Part shown: one piece after another, positions 10,085 to 19,533 of the stretch
Layout of the letters: each line of letters opens with the position of its first letter
Position numbering within the stretch: the first letter of the stretch is position 1
DNA from: Agarophyton chilense
Taxonomy: Eukaryota; Rhodophyta; Florideophyceae; Gracilariales; Gracilariaceae
DNA: 64,000 nt
Assembly (NCBI GenBank): GCA_030374765.1
Contig: JARGXX010000036.1
Span: 162,557-226,556, forward strand
Direction of reading: 5' to 3'
Program-made: the position numbers and the translations under genes
The notes under the pieces: generated by a model
The model's database searches: none
The model's input: the letters and a program-made list of their open reading frames with translations, nothing else
What the model was told of the DNA's origin: nothing

Positions 10085-11929
10085 GTGGAGCCAAACCAAC
10101 CGTTTCACGTGCTGATCGCCAATCTAGGGACAGTACCTCAGTATCTGGTGAAGAACCAAGTGATAGGGTCCGTCATGCCGCACCCCATCGCTATGGTGCC
10201 GAGAAAGCTGACCGCAGCTGACGTTCTAGGACTCGTTCGCTCTAAGGAGGGGGACAGCCCGGAACCCGTTTCATCGCCGGTACCCGGGGTTCAACCTGTA
10301 ACATCACGGACGCAGCCCGTTTCAACGAGTGGTGACCGCCCCGGTCCAGTCCAAGAACTCGAGGACCTGGATCTCAGCCACTTCCCGGGTTCATACCGCT
10401 ATCGATTGCGAGAACTGTTGAGGGACTTCACCACTATGTGGGACGGCTCCTTTGGTGAGATTTCCACTACGGAACACCGGATTGATTTGCTACCGGACAC
10501 CCGAACCATCTCTCAGCACCCATACCGTGCCGGACCCGCCGCACGCACGGAGGAAAAGACACAAGTGGATAAAATGCTTCGAGCAGAAGTCATTGAACCG
10601 GCTCAGTCGCCGTGGGCATCTCCAGTAGTACTGGCTCCAAAGCAGGATGGTTCCTGGAGGTTTTGCGTCGACTACCGTCGGTTGAATGCCGTCACCGTCA
10701 AGGACGTGTATCCAATCCCAAGGATGGACAAGTACATTGACTTGCTGGGCACCGCCACCGTCTTTACAACCCTGGACGCCAATTGGAGATACTGGCAAGT
10801 TCCGGTACGGAAGCAAGACCAGGATAAAACCACTTTCGCGTGTCACTCCGGTCTCTACCGTTTCAAAGGGATGCCTTTTGGTCTTACCAACGCCCCCGCT
10901 ACTTTCCAGCGAGCCATCGACATCCTATTGGCCCGCTTCAAATGCCGTACCTGCCTGGTCTACCTGGATGACATAATCGTCTTCCCAGATAATCTGGACA
11001 AACATCTCACTCATGTGAGGGACATAATGACCACGCTTCGAGATGCGGGTGTCACTCTTAAGTTGAAGAAATGTGACTTCTTCACGGATACCGTGAAGTA
11101 TCTCGGCCATGTTATCCGTCCAGGACGTGTTACAATCGAGGAGACTCGTGTTCAGTCACTCAAAGAGGCTAAAGAACCGCGGACGCACACCGAGCTTCGT
11201 TCCTTTCTGGGACTCGCAAACGTCTACCGACGATTCATCCCGCACTTTGCGGACAAGGCTGCACCGTTAACCGCGCTTTTGCGGAAAGCCCAACCACCAA
11301 AACTGGGCCCCTTAACCCCCGTTCAAACGGAATCTTTCAACTCTCTTAAGGATTCTGTCGTCTCCGCCCCAATCCTCTCGTTGCCCAAGCCTAGAAGGCC
11401 CTTCACCGTAGATACGGACGCCAGCGACTACCAAGTAGGTTGTGCACTGTTTCAAACTGCACCCAATGGGGAAAGACGCCCCGTAGGGTACTGGTCCCGA
11501 TCGCTCAACGTCCACGAGAAGAATTACTTCGTCTCGGAGAAGGAATGCCTTGCAATAGTGTGGGCATTACAAACATTTCGTCCCTATCTCATGGGTAATC
11601 ATTTCACCGTTTTTACGGACCACGCATCACTTAGATGGCTACTCTCCATCTCGGAGCCTTCAGGCCGCTTGATGCGTTGGCGTCTCCGTCTAGCGGAATT
11701 TGACTTTGACGTGCAGTACCCAAAAGGATCGTGCAACACCCAAGCCGATGCTCTCTCCCGCTTGGTCACTACTGGCGAAGCTCTACCCGTCAAAGACGAT
11801 GAAATATTCTGCTTTGCCGTGAATGGCGACGACGCTACCATCGAGGACGAAGAACAAGACACGGACCCTTCAGATTTCTGTTCCAAATTAGACGACTTTC
11901 TTCTCTCGGAAGATTCCAAGAAACCCTAA
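10085..11929 (+). CDS. pol: Element 1 reverse transcriptase and RNase H
   Basis: The 614-codon open frame holds the full RT. PYRAGPAART comes first, then SPWASPVVLAPKQDGSWRF, CVDYRRLNAVT, TLDANWRYWQVPV (first catalytic Asp), GMPFGLTNAPATFQ and the catalytic box YLDDIIVF. The connection (LRSFLGLANVYRRFIPHF) follows. The RNase H is FTVDTDASDYQVGCALF, then FVSEKECLAIVWAL, then FTDHASLRWL. Motif order and spacing are those of Ty3/gypsy elements. The frame is bounded by a TAG at 10043-10045 before it and a TAA at 11927-11929 before the integrase, both in frame with the rest of pol. The catalytic residues look intact, so RT alone could be active if translated. The apparent start is GTG and is probably not a real initiation site. 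Confidence 0.93.
   Translation: MEPNQPFHVLIANLGTVPQYLVKNQVIGSVMPHPIAMVPRKLTAADVLGLVRSKEGDSPEPVSSPVPGVQPVTSRTQPVSTSGDRPGPVQELEDLDLSHFPGSYRYRLRELLRDFTTMWDGSFGEISTTEHRIDLLPDTRTISQHPYRAGPAARTEEKTQVDKMLRAEVIEPAQSPWASPVVLAPKQDGSWRFCVDYRRLNAVTVKDVYPIPRMDKYIDLLGTATVFTTLDANWRYWQVPVRKQDQDKTTFACHSGLYRFKGMPFGLTNAPATFQRAIDILLARFKCRTCLVYLDDIIVFPDNLDKHLTHVRDIMTTLRDAGVTLKLKKCDFFTDTVKYLGHVIRPGRVTIEETRVQSLKEAKEPRTHTELRSFLGLANVYRRFIPHFADKAAPLTALLRKAQPPKLGPLTPVQTESFNSLKDSVVSAPILSLPKPRRPFTVDTDASDYQVGCALFQTAPNGERRPVGYWSRSLNVHEKNYFVSEKECLAIVWALQTFRPYLMGNHFTVFTDHASLRWLLSISEPSGRLMRWRLRLAEFDFDVQYPKGSCNTQADALSRLVTTGEALPVKDDEIFCFAVNGDDATIEDEEQDTDPSDFCSKLDDFLLSEDSKKP
10240..10254 (+). promoter_or_regulatory. Internal copy of the polypurine tract
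   Basis: CTAAGGAGGGGGA here repeats the tract next to the 3' LTR (17022-17033, CTAAGGAGGGGGA). A near copy, CTGAGGAGGGGGA, lies at about 13380-13392. These could act as extra plus-strand primers, or could be chance G-rich coding sequence. Confidence 0.35.
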
Positions 11930-11941
11930 CCACGGAACTTC

Positions 11942-13462
11942 GTGCCTATTAATCCAGAGGAGATGATACGGGAGCAATTCGTTTACCCGTTCTGCGCGAA
12001 GGTCCGCGCTCAACTCAATGGAGGAGGTACTCTCCCCTTTCAGGTGAATGACGCCGGATACCATGTACGGACCGTCGGATCGCACCCACAAATCGTGGTA
12101 TCACATAACCTCCAGTCGAGCGTATTGCGGTTGTCGCACTACTCCAAACTGAGTGGCCACGTCGGGGGACGGAAACATTACCTCACCATACGCCGTAACT
12201 TCTACTGGCCAGCCATGGCAGTGTACTGCTACGAAACGGTGCGGTTTTGTACCGATTGCGCTCGGAACCGTGTAAAACTCCGCCGTCATGCGATGAAGTT
12301 GAAGCTGTTTCCAGCTCGCGCTCCATTGGAGATTGTGGCCATCGATATACTCGGTCCCTTCCTTACCACTAAGCGGAATTACAAGTTCCTACTCATAATT
12401 ACGGATCGCTTCTCAAAGCTGGTCCGGACCGTACCGTTACGGAAGATCTCCACTATTAGCATGGTTCACGCCTTCGTCCGATACTGGGTCTTCGTCTACG
12501 GTCCACAGGTCAACCTCCTCTCCGATAACGGGAGACAGTTCGCCTCTCGTTTCTTCGAGGATGTGTGTCGCATCTTGGACATTAAGAACCTGTTCACGAG
12601 CACTTACCACCCCCAAACTCATGGGCAGGCCCAACGGTTCAACCGGACATTACTTGCGACACTCCGTTCATACGTTGCAGACCACCCCAAAGATTGGGAC
12701 TTGTTCACTGATGCGCTCACCTTTGCGTACAATACGCAGGTGCACAGGACAACTGGATTGACGCCCTTCGAGCTGGTACTGTCTCGTACCCCACCGCCCG
12801 TGGCGCTGGAACCACAGCCCACGCTGGATGCCTTTCCGTCACCGACTGCTTACCGCGAAGCGTGGAAAACTTGGCTTACGAAGCTCGTTCCTGCAGCACG
12901 GCGTTCAATAGACCGAGCCCAGGCCGCTTACAAGCGTGACTTTGATACCAAAGCCCCTCGCTCGCCGCCACGTCTCGCCCCTGACGGTTATGTATTCATC
13001 CGCAAGGAGTATTGGAACCCAGAGAAGGAGAAACGCCACAAGCTGTCACCCATTGCCGACGGCCCCTTTCGGGTTATTTTGGTGGCTCCCGACACTGTCG
13101 TTGTTGACCTCGCTGGTAATCACGAACGCATCTCCCGCGATCGCGTGGAATCGGCTCCTCCACCGTTAACATCCCAACCTACTGGTGTGACTGCTCTCGT
13201 TGAAACGGATTCATCAACCCCCTTACCCCAGATCCACCCGCGTCCCTACGCGTTACCACAACCATCTCGGGGTTTGTCTGACCTTCCGCTACCCGCGGCA
13301 CCCAACCCGAAAGGAATCGTGTCGCGCATTCGTCGCTCCTCCCCAGTCCACCCGACGGACACCAACTCCGGTGCATCGTCTGAGGAGGGGGAGGCGCCCT
13401 ACAGCCGTCGTAATCCGGTCGATATAGTCGCGTGTCATTCTTCGCCCATCAGGGGTGCCTGA
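11942..13462 (+). CDS. pol: Element 1 integrase, catalytic Glu replaced
   Basis: The 506-codon frame starts with an H2C2 zinc-binding region (HYSKLSGHVGGRKH ... CTDCARNR). The DDE core follows with AIDILGPF (Asp 1) and LLSDNGRQF (Asp 2). The third acidic residue, normally Glu in the NGQ.ER.N motif, is Gln (HGQAQRFNRT; codon CAA at 12632-12634), so strand transfer should be lost. The usual PFELVLSRTPP and the SH3-like module (GYVFIRKEYW ... LSPIADGPFRV) are present. The Pro/Ser-rich tail leads to the chromodomain in another frame. The core is otherwise complete. Confidence 0.9.
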   Translation: MPINPEEMIREQFVYPFCAKVRAQLNGGGTLPFQVNDAGYHVRTVGSHPQIVVSHNLQSSVLRLSHYSKLSGHVGGRKHYLTIRRNFYWPAMAVYCYETVRFCTDCARNRVKLRRHAMKLKLFPARAPLEIVAIDILGPFLTTKRNYKFLLIITDRFSKLVRTVPLRKISTISMVHAFVRYWVFVYGPQVNLLSDNGRQFASRFFEDVCRILDIKNLFTSTYHPQTHGQAQRFNRTLLATLRSYVADHPKDWDLFTDALTFAYNTQVHRTTGLTPFELVLSRTPPPVALEPQPTLDAFPSPTAYREAWKTWLTKLVPAARRSIDRAQAAYKRDFDTKAPRSPPRLAPDGYVFIRKEYWNPEKEKRHKLSPIADGPFRVILVAPDTVVVDLAGNHERISRDRVESAPPPLTSQPTGVTALVETDSSTPLPQIHPRPYALPQPSRGLSDLPLPAAPNPKGIVSRIRRSSPVHPTDTNSGASSEEGEAPYSRRNPVDIVACHSSPIRGA

Positions 13463-13824
13463 TACCGACGTCCTGCACCACTCGACGCAGTCGCTATCCA
13501 AACCTCAGAACGCAGCTGCAGAAAACGCCACCAACACTCGCCGAGGTGTCACCACACATGCAATACGGAATGCAAATGCGCTCGACGCACTGCAGCCTGA
13601 TACAGTACGAGTGGACGACGCACCGCCAAGTACCCCGCACAGGGAGGCGGATACATCCACGGCGCCGACGCCGTACAGCCTGCCATTGGAACGCTCACGT
13701 GACTACACAGAACCTTGCCGTGGGACAGAGAGGTGCGACAATGCGCCACCGCCCCAGCGAATCTCACCGCCGAAGCGAGCTTCACCACGCCGATTAGCAG
13801 AACGACCACCCGGGTTACCCGCTG

Positions 13825-14247
13825 GTGTGGGCCCTCGAACCGGAGTGGGAAGCGCCGAAACAAGCCCGGCACTTGGGGAAAATTAATCGCCGAAGTCGGG
13901 TCGACATTCTACTCAGCCGAGGACTGTCTTGCGCGCTTCACGGTCCGACCGTAGCGAAGCCGCCCAACGCGGGATCACTTCGGTACCCCCTGGCTCAGGA
14001 CGGGTACCACCCGGAAATAGCGACACCGTCATACGGCATGGCCGGGAAGTGTACATTCGGACGCATTTTGGAGCACTCCTACCACCCAAAGGGGTATATC
14101 CAATACTTGGTCCGTTGGTACGGGTACGGCCCCGAATGGGATTCAGACAAACCGATAGAGCACCTGCCTCGGTCCAAGGTGGTACAGTATCATCGTCGTA
14201 CTGTCACGGCTTTGCTGGCTACCATAGACCGAGCCCAAGTGGGATAA
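13825..14247 (+). CDS. pol: Element 1 chromodomain (C-terminus of integrase)
   Basis: This frame differs from the integrase frame, so at least one indel lies in 13463-13824. It contains FGRILEHSYHPKGYIQYLVRWYGYGPEWDS, then EHLPRSKVVQYHRR. That is the pattern of a chromodomain (YLVRWYGY, W, E.L..s..(V).(Y)) as found on chromovirus integrases, where it directs insertion into particular chromatin. The preceding part (PLVWALEPEWEAPKQ) repeats some features of Element 2. It ends with TAA at 14245-14247, just 210 bp from the end of the convergent antisense ORF. Confidence 0.75.
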   Translation: MWALEPEWEAPKQARHLGKINRRSRVDILLSRGLSCALHGPTVAKPPNAGSLRYPLAQDGYHPEIATPSYGMAGKCTFGRILEHSYHPKGYIQYLVRWYGYGPEWDSDKPIEHLPRSKVVQYHRRTVTALLATIDRAQVG

Positions 14248-14459
14248 GAAGACACCCGATGGGGATAAAGGAACAAAAGATCTGGATAAGGACCCTTGGA
14301 AGAAGGAGAAGATGCACAGAAGACCTGGAGAAGGACACTCAGAAGAAGTGGAAGAGAAGAAAGAAAACAAATACGTCATAGACGGAAGCAGTTTACTATT
14401 TTCGAAGTTGCTGCACACACTACCGCACAGCGGGATATACTAACCAAGATCACAAGGGA

Positions 14460-15605
14460 TTAGTTGGAAGAACCCGGATTGCCGTGTGCGCCAACCAAAT
14501 CGCTGGCGGAGGTACTCCCGCCGGTCAGGCGTGCCACGAGGGCATCTCTCATTGTACCGATGTCGCCGCTCGCCGCTTGCGCGTTCAGTCCAACACTCCG
14601 AAGGAACTGGGAGATCACGACCGCCTCTGGGCGTATAAGAACCTCGATAACTTCCGGTTCGTCCGGCAACGCCGCCGCCACTGGATCGATGACCGCACCT
14701 GCGTGAGTCGGTCCCTGTGCCGGCTGCACCGTAGTATCGGCACCATCCGGGTCTCCCACGTCTTCCATGACCTCGTCGCCACGGTATTAGCCCTCCTCCT
14801 CCGGGAGATCATCCCCGCCATAGGCGTAGTAGAAGTCATCCGAGTTGACCAACCCCACGGGGTGAGCGTATGGTATGCCTCGCGGAGCCATCCGGAGTGC
14901 CGACGTCTCCGCCTCGAAGCTCTCTTGCTGCTCCCATGGGTTAAAGAAGATGAACTCTCCCGCCAACGGCGTGCGAAGCCCCGGAGACCGATCAGCCCCA
15001 CCGGCTTCCTGACCACGGCCGCTCTGCCGGACAGGCACGAGAGCCCAGTCGACACGTCCAATGACGTCGATGAGCTCCTGAGCTTCATCAGCGTTATTGA
15101 CACCTCCAAGAGGGAGTTGAAGGTCCAGCTTCCGGATGTAACCACGCAAGCGCGGAGGAAGATACCACAGTCGATACTGGTCGTAGGCTTCCCACAAGAT
15201 GTACGCCGCGGCGCGGACTGCCAATTCGGTTAGGATCACGGACCATAAACCGGAGTGCGGATCCTCGATGAGGTACGAGCCCAGATAGGAGAAGACTGGA
15301 GGCAACTCCACGTAACATCCCCGGCACACCTCGACGGAGGACCACCACCCAGGCAGGGGAACGTATCGCCCGAACTGAGAGAAGGGACTAATCCGGTTTA
15401 TCTCCGTGTTCTGATAAGGGACAAGGAACCCAAAGCGGGATCTGCCCCGACGCTCCTCGCGGATGAAGTTCTGTAACCACCGATATCGGGACTCACGACG
15501 AAGGTGACGAAACTCGGTATAGTATTCTACTGTGTCGGGGAATCCGATAGGCTGGTTTTTCGCGAAGTCGCGGTTGGAACTCAGAAGTGAGTGATATCAT
15601 CAGCA
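14460..15605 (-). CDS. Element 1 antisense ORF, conserved additional protein
   Basis: On the strand opposite gag-pol, one frame is open from about 15605 to 14787. After a single in-frame TAA (14787-14789) it continues in the same frame to 14460. The upstream part reads PDTVEYYTEFRHLRRES and continues to VPLPGWWSSVEV, ELPPVFSYLGSYLIEDP, LWSVILTELAVRAA and YDQYRLWYLPP. The lower part is acidic (YAYGGDDLPEEEG) and then Ala-rich. The WW ... PPV.(Y).GS ... WS(V/I).L.E core is shared, in the same order, with the antisense ORF of Element 2 (46480-46700). I do not recognise the family. The hydrophobic stretch could be an amphipathic or membrane helix. No ATG is seen at the start of the open frame; the N-terminal part probably lies further right in another frame (see 16058-16560). 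Transcription would have to start inside or beyond the 3' LTR. Confidence 0.65.
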
Positions 15606-16057
15606 TTGTGATACGAAACGGCACACCGCGTAGGATGCCAGGAGGCAGGGTACATTGTTGGAACACGTGGTATCACGAGTGGAGTGGCTTGCAACGGCGC
15701 ATGTAGTGGCGATCCACGTGGCTGGTTTTACTACCCTTTGTAGATGTAAGTCTATTAGGGACCGTACCCATACAGTGGTTTGGCTAAGTGGCTGACCACT
15801 GGGCATTATTTACGAATTATTTGGGCACTCACCCTGGCACACAGTATATAGTGTACCAGAGGTGAGCGCCGACTCCAAGTAAAGGAGACAACATGGGCAT
15901 CATGACTATTCTGTTCCTCGCTTAGGATTCCTTAACTGGAGATACGGACGAGCTATAATAGATAGTCAGCCCCCAACCACTTCACGAGCCGTCTCGTACC
16001 TTCGTCCCATCAACGTTTTACAGTTGCACTGTTCACCCTCGCTGGCGAGTAGTGGCC

Positions 16058-16560
16058 TTACACCCCACTTCCAGCTCGCTGGTGTTGTAGCTCTACCACC
16101 CCTTTTCCTTCGCCGCAAGCGACCCATCGGCAGTCCGAACGCTTCCGCATTTGTCTGCTCTCTCCGTTAGAGCGGATACTACAATCGCCACGAATGATCG
16201 GGCGGACCAAGCAGATCGCTTCTTGACGCGCTCGCGGTTGACCGCGCCATGCGTTAGTTTCCAACGCCGCAAGGCGGTCACAATAGCCGATCTCACCCTG
16301 CGTCCGGTACATCCGTAGGTTGAAGCCGAACTCGTCGGGAGATGGGGTATTGAAAGTTTGCCCGGTTGATCCGTGAGTAGCCGATGCGGACGAAGGTACA
16401 ATGCGCCTCTTCCGCCGACTCGCGCCTCCGCCGCAGAATCGCGTGAATGGGAACCGCCACACGGCGTCGCCAATCCCACGAAGTGGTGATCAAAGCCGGC
16501 AGCTCGCCCGGGAGACGCGCATTGCCATCAGCATACGACGCCACGAGTTCTTCGTCGAAG
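16058..16560 (-). pseudogene. Probable N-terminal relic of Element 1 antisense ORF
   Basis: Overlapping minus frames carry SWDWRRRVAVPIHAIL and, in another frame, FNTPSPDEFGFNLRMYR ... GYCDRLAALE. The latter weakly resembles Element 2 AAFTRPQLDTYLGLSRWDCERLRSV (Phe..Pro, then CxRL). Several frameshifts would be needed to join it to the better preserved 14460-15605 part. Confidence 0.35.
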
Positions 16561-17021
16561 ACCGCTGTCGGAAAGAACCACGGAGCTCTTCGGATAATTG
16601 CCTTGTGTTAACGCGGGTTTAACCCGACGAGTTCGCCGTAACTGGGCCAGGTGTCCTCCGCAGGAGTGATGTGGCTTGAAGCTTCAACGGGACCCCGGGA
16701 TCGGCTCGGCGCGGTTGAGGAGGCACTCCCCCGCGGAAGGGGAGCCAAATGGAAACCGGAGAAGTAACCCCTGCGGGGATTGTTACCACCGTTCATCGAA
16801 AGTGCTGGTCGCCGAGGTATCGGGATGTGGTCGCTGGAAGTTGGCGTACGATGTGGAAGAGCGCTCGAAGTTCGAGGAGTGGCTCCCGCGTTGGTGTGTT
16901 TGTCGTTCGGTTGTGCAGCTCTGCCTTCGACAGTCTAGTAGTCTCTGGACTAGTTACGCGGCTCGCTTTTACGCCGGTTGGACCGTTGCCTCCCCGCCAT
17001 GTCGACGGCGTGTTCGTCACC

Positions 17022-17035
17022 TAAGGAGGGGGATA
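17022..17035 (+). promoter_or_regulatory. Polypurine tract of Element 1
   Basis: CTAAGGAGGGGGAT lies directly before the TG of the 3' LTR (17036), the expected place for the plus-strand primer. Confidence 0.75.
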
Positions 17036-17924
17036 TGAAGGACAATGCCCTCCAAGGAGGGTTTCTTCCCAGGACTTACAGACTTCACTCGCTTGAGTAT
17101 TAGTTTGGTCTATGAAAAGCTATACCGATATTGCGTGCCGACGGCCGGTTAGGACCCGAGGTGCACACTGGTGGAACACGTGGAATGCACGGATGCCGAC
17201 GCGCGAGTGCGAGGCGTGCCACACGTAGCCCGGATTCTACCAAATGGTTAGTATTATTTGGTATTTTCTAGTATTTATTTAGCTACGCTATCGCTATTTA
17301 GTGTCTATTTTTCGGGCGCGCGCTCACTGTCAGAGGCCGCGCACCACACTAGTTAGGAGGTTGAGCACTGCTCCCCAGTAAACACCCTCTGGGGAGATCC
17401 CAAGGAGGGAGTCCTGGCTCTGAACTCTTCGCATTTGGCGCGTTTTCACCGCATACTGCGTGAGCGCCCGTTGCACGTTAGTTCATCCTCCCCTCTGTCG
17501 ACCAGAGTGCTACCACCACCGTGGGTTCATATTTAATCGCCGACACTTGTCGAATTCTCGCCTCTGTATAGGGTTTCGCCCTCGTTTTCCTCTTGTTCTC
17601 CCTTTTGGCTCTCGTGAGTGGCCGTCTCACTCACCCCGCTCGTCCCCGTCATACGAGTGTTTCCTCGCTCCTTTTCCGACAATCGCCGTGATACCGCTCC
17701 GCCTAGTATTGGTCACACCCCGGACTGTGCCGTGCTCACCTAAACACTCTAGATATATCCCGCCGGATTGACCTCGGTCTTACACCCGACTCCGTCGTGC
17801 CTTTCCAGAGTGGCTCTGTTTCTGTGCTCCGCTGGGACGCAACTCCTCCGCCTGAGGCGTTTCTCTCAAGAGAGGAAGATCCCGAACATCTTCGTGGTGT
17901 CTCCGTTCCAAGCGTTGTTTTACA
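17036..17924 (+). repeat. 3' LTR-alpha of Element 1 (889 bp)
   Basis: It begins TGAAGGACAATGCCC and ends TTTACA, the decayed counterpart of CCTACA. It matches 6146-7045 over its length. Confidence 0.92.
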
Positions 17925-18419
17925 TTTTCTGGTTGAGTAAGTGTTAGTACTTGTAATTTTAATTGTATTTATTTTAGTATAGTAGTGGAGGTAGTGGAGT
18001 GGCCACCTGGATCTGTAGCCAGTGCTGGCTAGGTCTCTGACACTAGGTCAGAGAGCGTGCCTTGCTGGCACCTCCCGGGTGATTTGGAGAGTGCAGTCCA
18101 CTGCATATAGCGAACTGCACCTCTCCCATCTTAATCTGATAAAGACAGACATCACTTCGGTCACGACTATACCTTTTGGTTCATTGTTTCTCAACTACCA
18201 CATAGGCTTTCCCGCGCGTCGACGCCTACCATCGTTCACCTACACGGCACAGGCTATTCGCCCCGCCGTTTGCCCTTGCCGGTTTTCACGGTGCCCTGTT
18301 ACCATCGAAGTTTACTACTTCTACCTTCTAAGGTTGAGCGTCAACACGCTCCCTACGCTTTAACGTCACTATGCTCCCGAAACAAGACAGTAGCATACCC
18401 CAGAGGTGATTTACCGACA
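17925..18419 (+). mobile_element. Solo LTR-beta, right part
   Basis: It resumes CTGGTTGAGTAAGTG exactly where the left part (5993-6145) stops, as shown by the unbroken copy at 56390-56420. It ends CAGAGGTGATTTACCGACA, the beta LTR end. One intact and one degenerate GAGCGT...ACGCTC hairpin unit lie near 18333-18366. Confidence 0.8.
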
Positions 18420-19533
18420 TTTTTCACAAAAACAGAAGCCAAGCCGCAGTATCAAGCCGTTGCGGAGGGTGCTTTGAGTCAAACTTTACTTTCATGTTGT
18501 CGTGTTTTCAACGATGCTTTATCCAAAATGCATCTAAAACATTTTCAACGTCATCTTCAATTTTTTTTTTCAATCTTTAGCTTCTATGAATTACCTACAT
18601 GAGTAAATTACCCTTTACGTGCGTGACTGAAAATTTTTGAATTTTCAAGAGAAGTTTTTGCAAGCCGTTTTAACGGCGAGGTTCAGTACTTTGAGGTGGC
18701 TTCCAATGCTTTTACTACAGTTTTGTCGGTCTGTTTGTCATATATCAAACCATCGACGTCAACAACGCCGGCAGCGGTGTGATTTGCATCGGCGTCGGCA
18801 TGCACACCGGTGATGGTCACGCACACCAAATAAGCAGCAAAGATTACGTTTGAAAAGCGTGCCAATTTTTGAACTTCACGACGCTCTGACGATGTCGATG
18901 GTCACGCTTTGAAGACGATTGAACTTGAAGATAATGACTGACATTGGAATGACTTGGACCGGAACCATTGGGCAGAGGAACAACAATGTTTGAGCCTACT
19001 GTTTTTGTTGGTCGAAATTCTAAAATACAATATAGCCATTGGCAGAGGGAGAATCGGCCTCCTGGTGCAATGGTGGTGGGGACCAATGTTTGAGCCTAAA
19101 CCTCTGGTTGGTCACTTTTGCAACGCCGGCGACGTCGTGTCGATTCGGCACTTACCCCTCAACAGTATAAGCGTTATACAGGGTAAAGGAGATAAAATAA
19201 ACTACTGAACTCGCTTTAGAGAAAGTATGATGCAATAAAGGTTATGTTTTTGAAACATTTTTACTTCAAAATGTTGTCACGCTGAATTCGTTAGCTTTAC
19301 TGTAGCCAAAACGTCAATCATCGGTTATTCTGGGCGAGAGATATGATTGTGAAACCTTTCGGAACAAAATTATATCAACTGCATTTTTCATGAAGTCCAT
19401 TTTTTTTGGACCTGTGCGTAATAGGGATATGGACTGCAACTCTTTTCAAGTACTTTGCTCCAATCGAACTAACGCGAAGGGTTGGGATGCGAGAGTCTCC
19501 GATCATCTATAGCGCTCAACGACATAATATGTA
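18420..19533. other. Intergenic; no convincing gene
   Basis: A short minus frame (18683-18865) resembles a small secreted peptide with a hydrophobic leader, but it has no ATG and no upstream exon I can define. Two imperfect copies of a TGTTTGAGCCTA-containing segment lie near 18985 and 19088. Confidence 0.4.

Larger units (their letters stand above)
6146..17924 (+). mobile_element. Element 1: Ty3/gypsy chromodomain LTR retrotransposon with antisense extra ORF
   Basis: It is 11.8 kb long. In order it carries the 5' LTR-alpha, PBS, gag, protease, RT-RNase H, integrase and chromodomain on plus, then an antisense ORF on minus, a purine tract and the 3' LTR-alpha. The LTRs start TG and end CA. 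The 5-bp flanks are CCTTC (6141-6145) and TTTTC (17925-17929), so the target duplication differs by two C/T changes. The insertion splits a solo LTR-beta. By eye the two LTRs are about nine-tenths identical, and pol has several nonsense codons, so it is an old, non-autonomous copy. Confidence 0.9.

Noticed and set aside
18022-18602. 113- and 110-codon frames
   Set aside because: Inside LTR-beta and its border; the matching frames at 44035-44265 and 55467-55775 show they are repeat translations.
18683-18865. Possible 60-aa secreted peptide on minus
   Set aside because: A good hydrophobic leader, but the frame has no ATG and no clear upstream exon.
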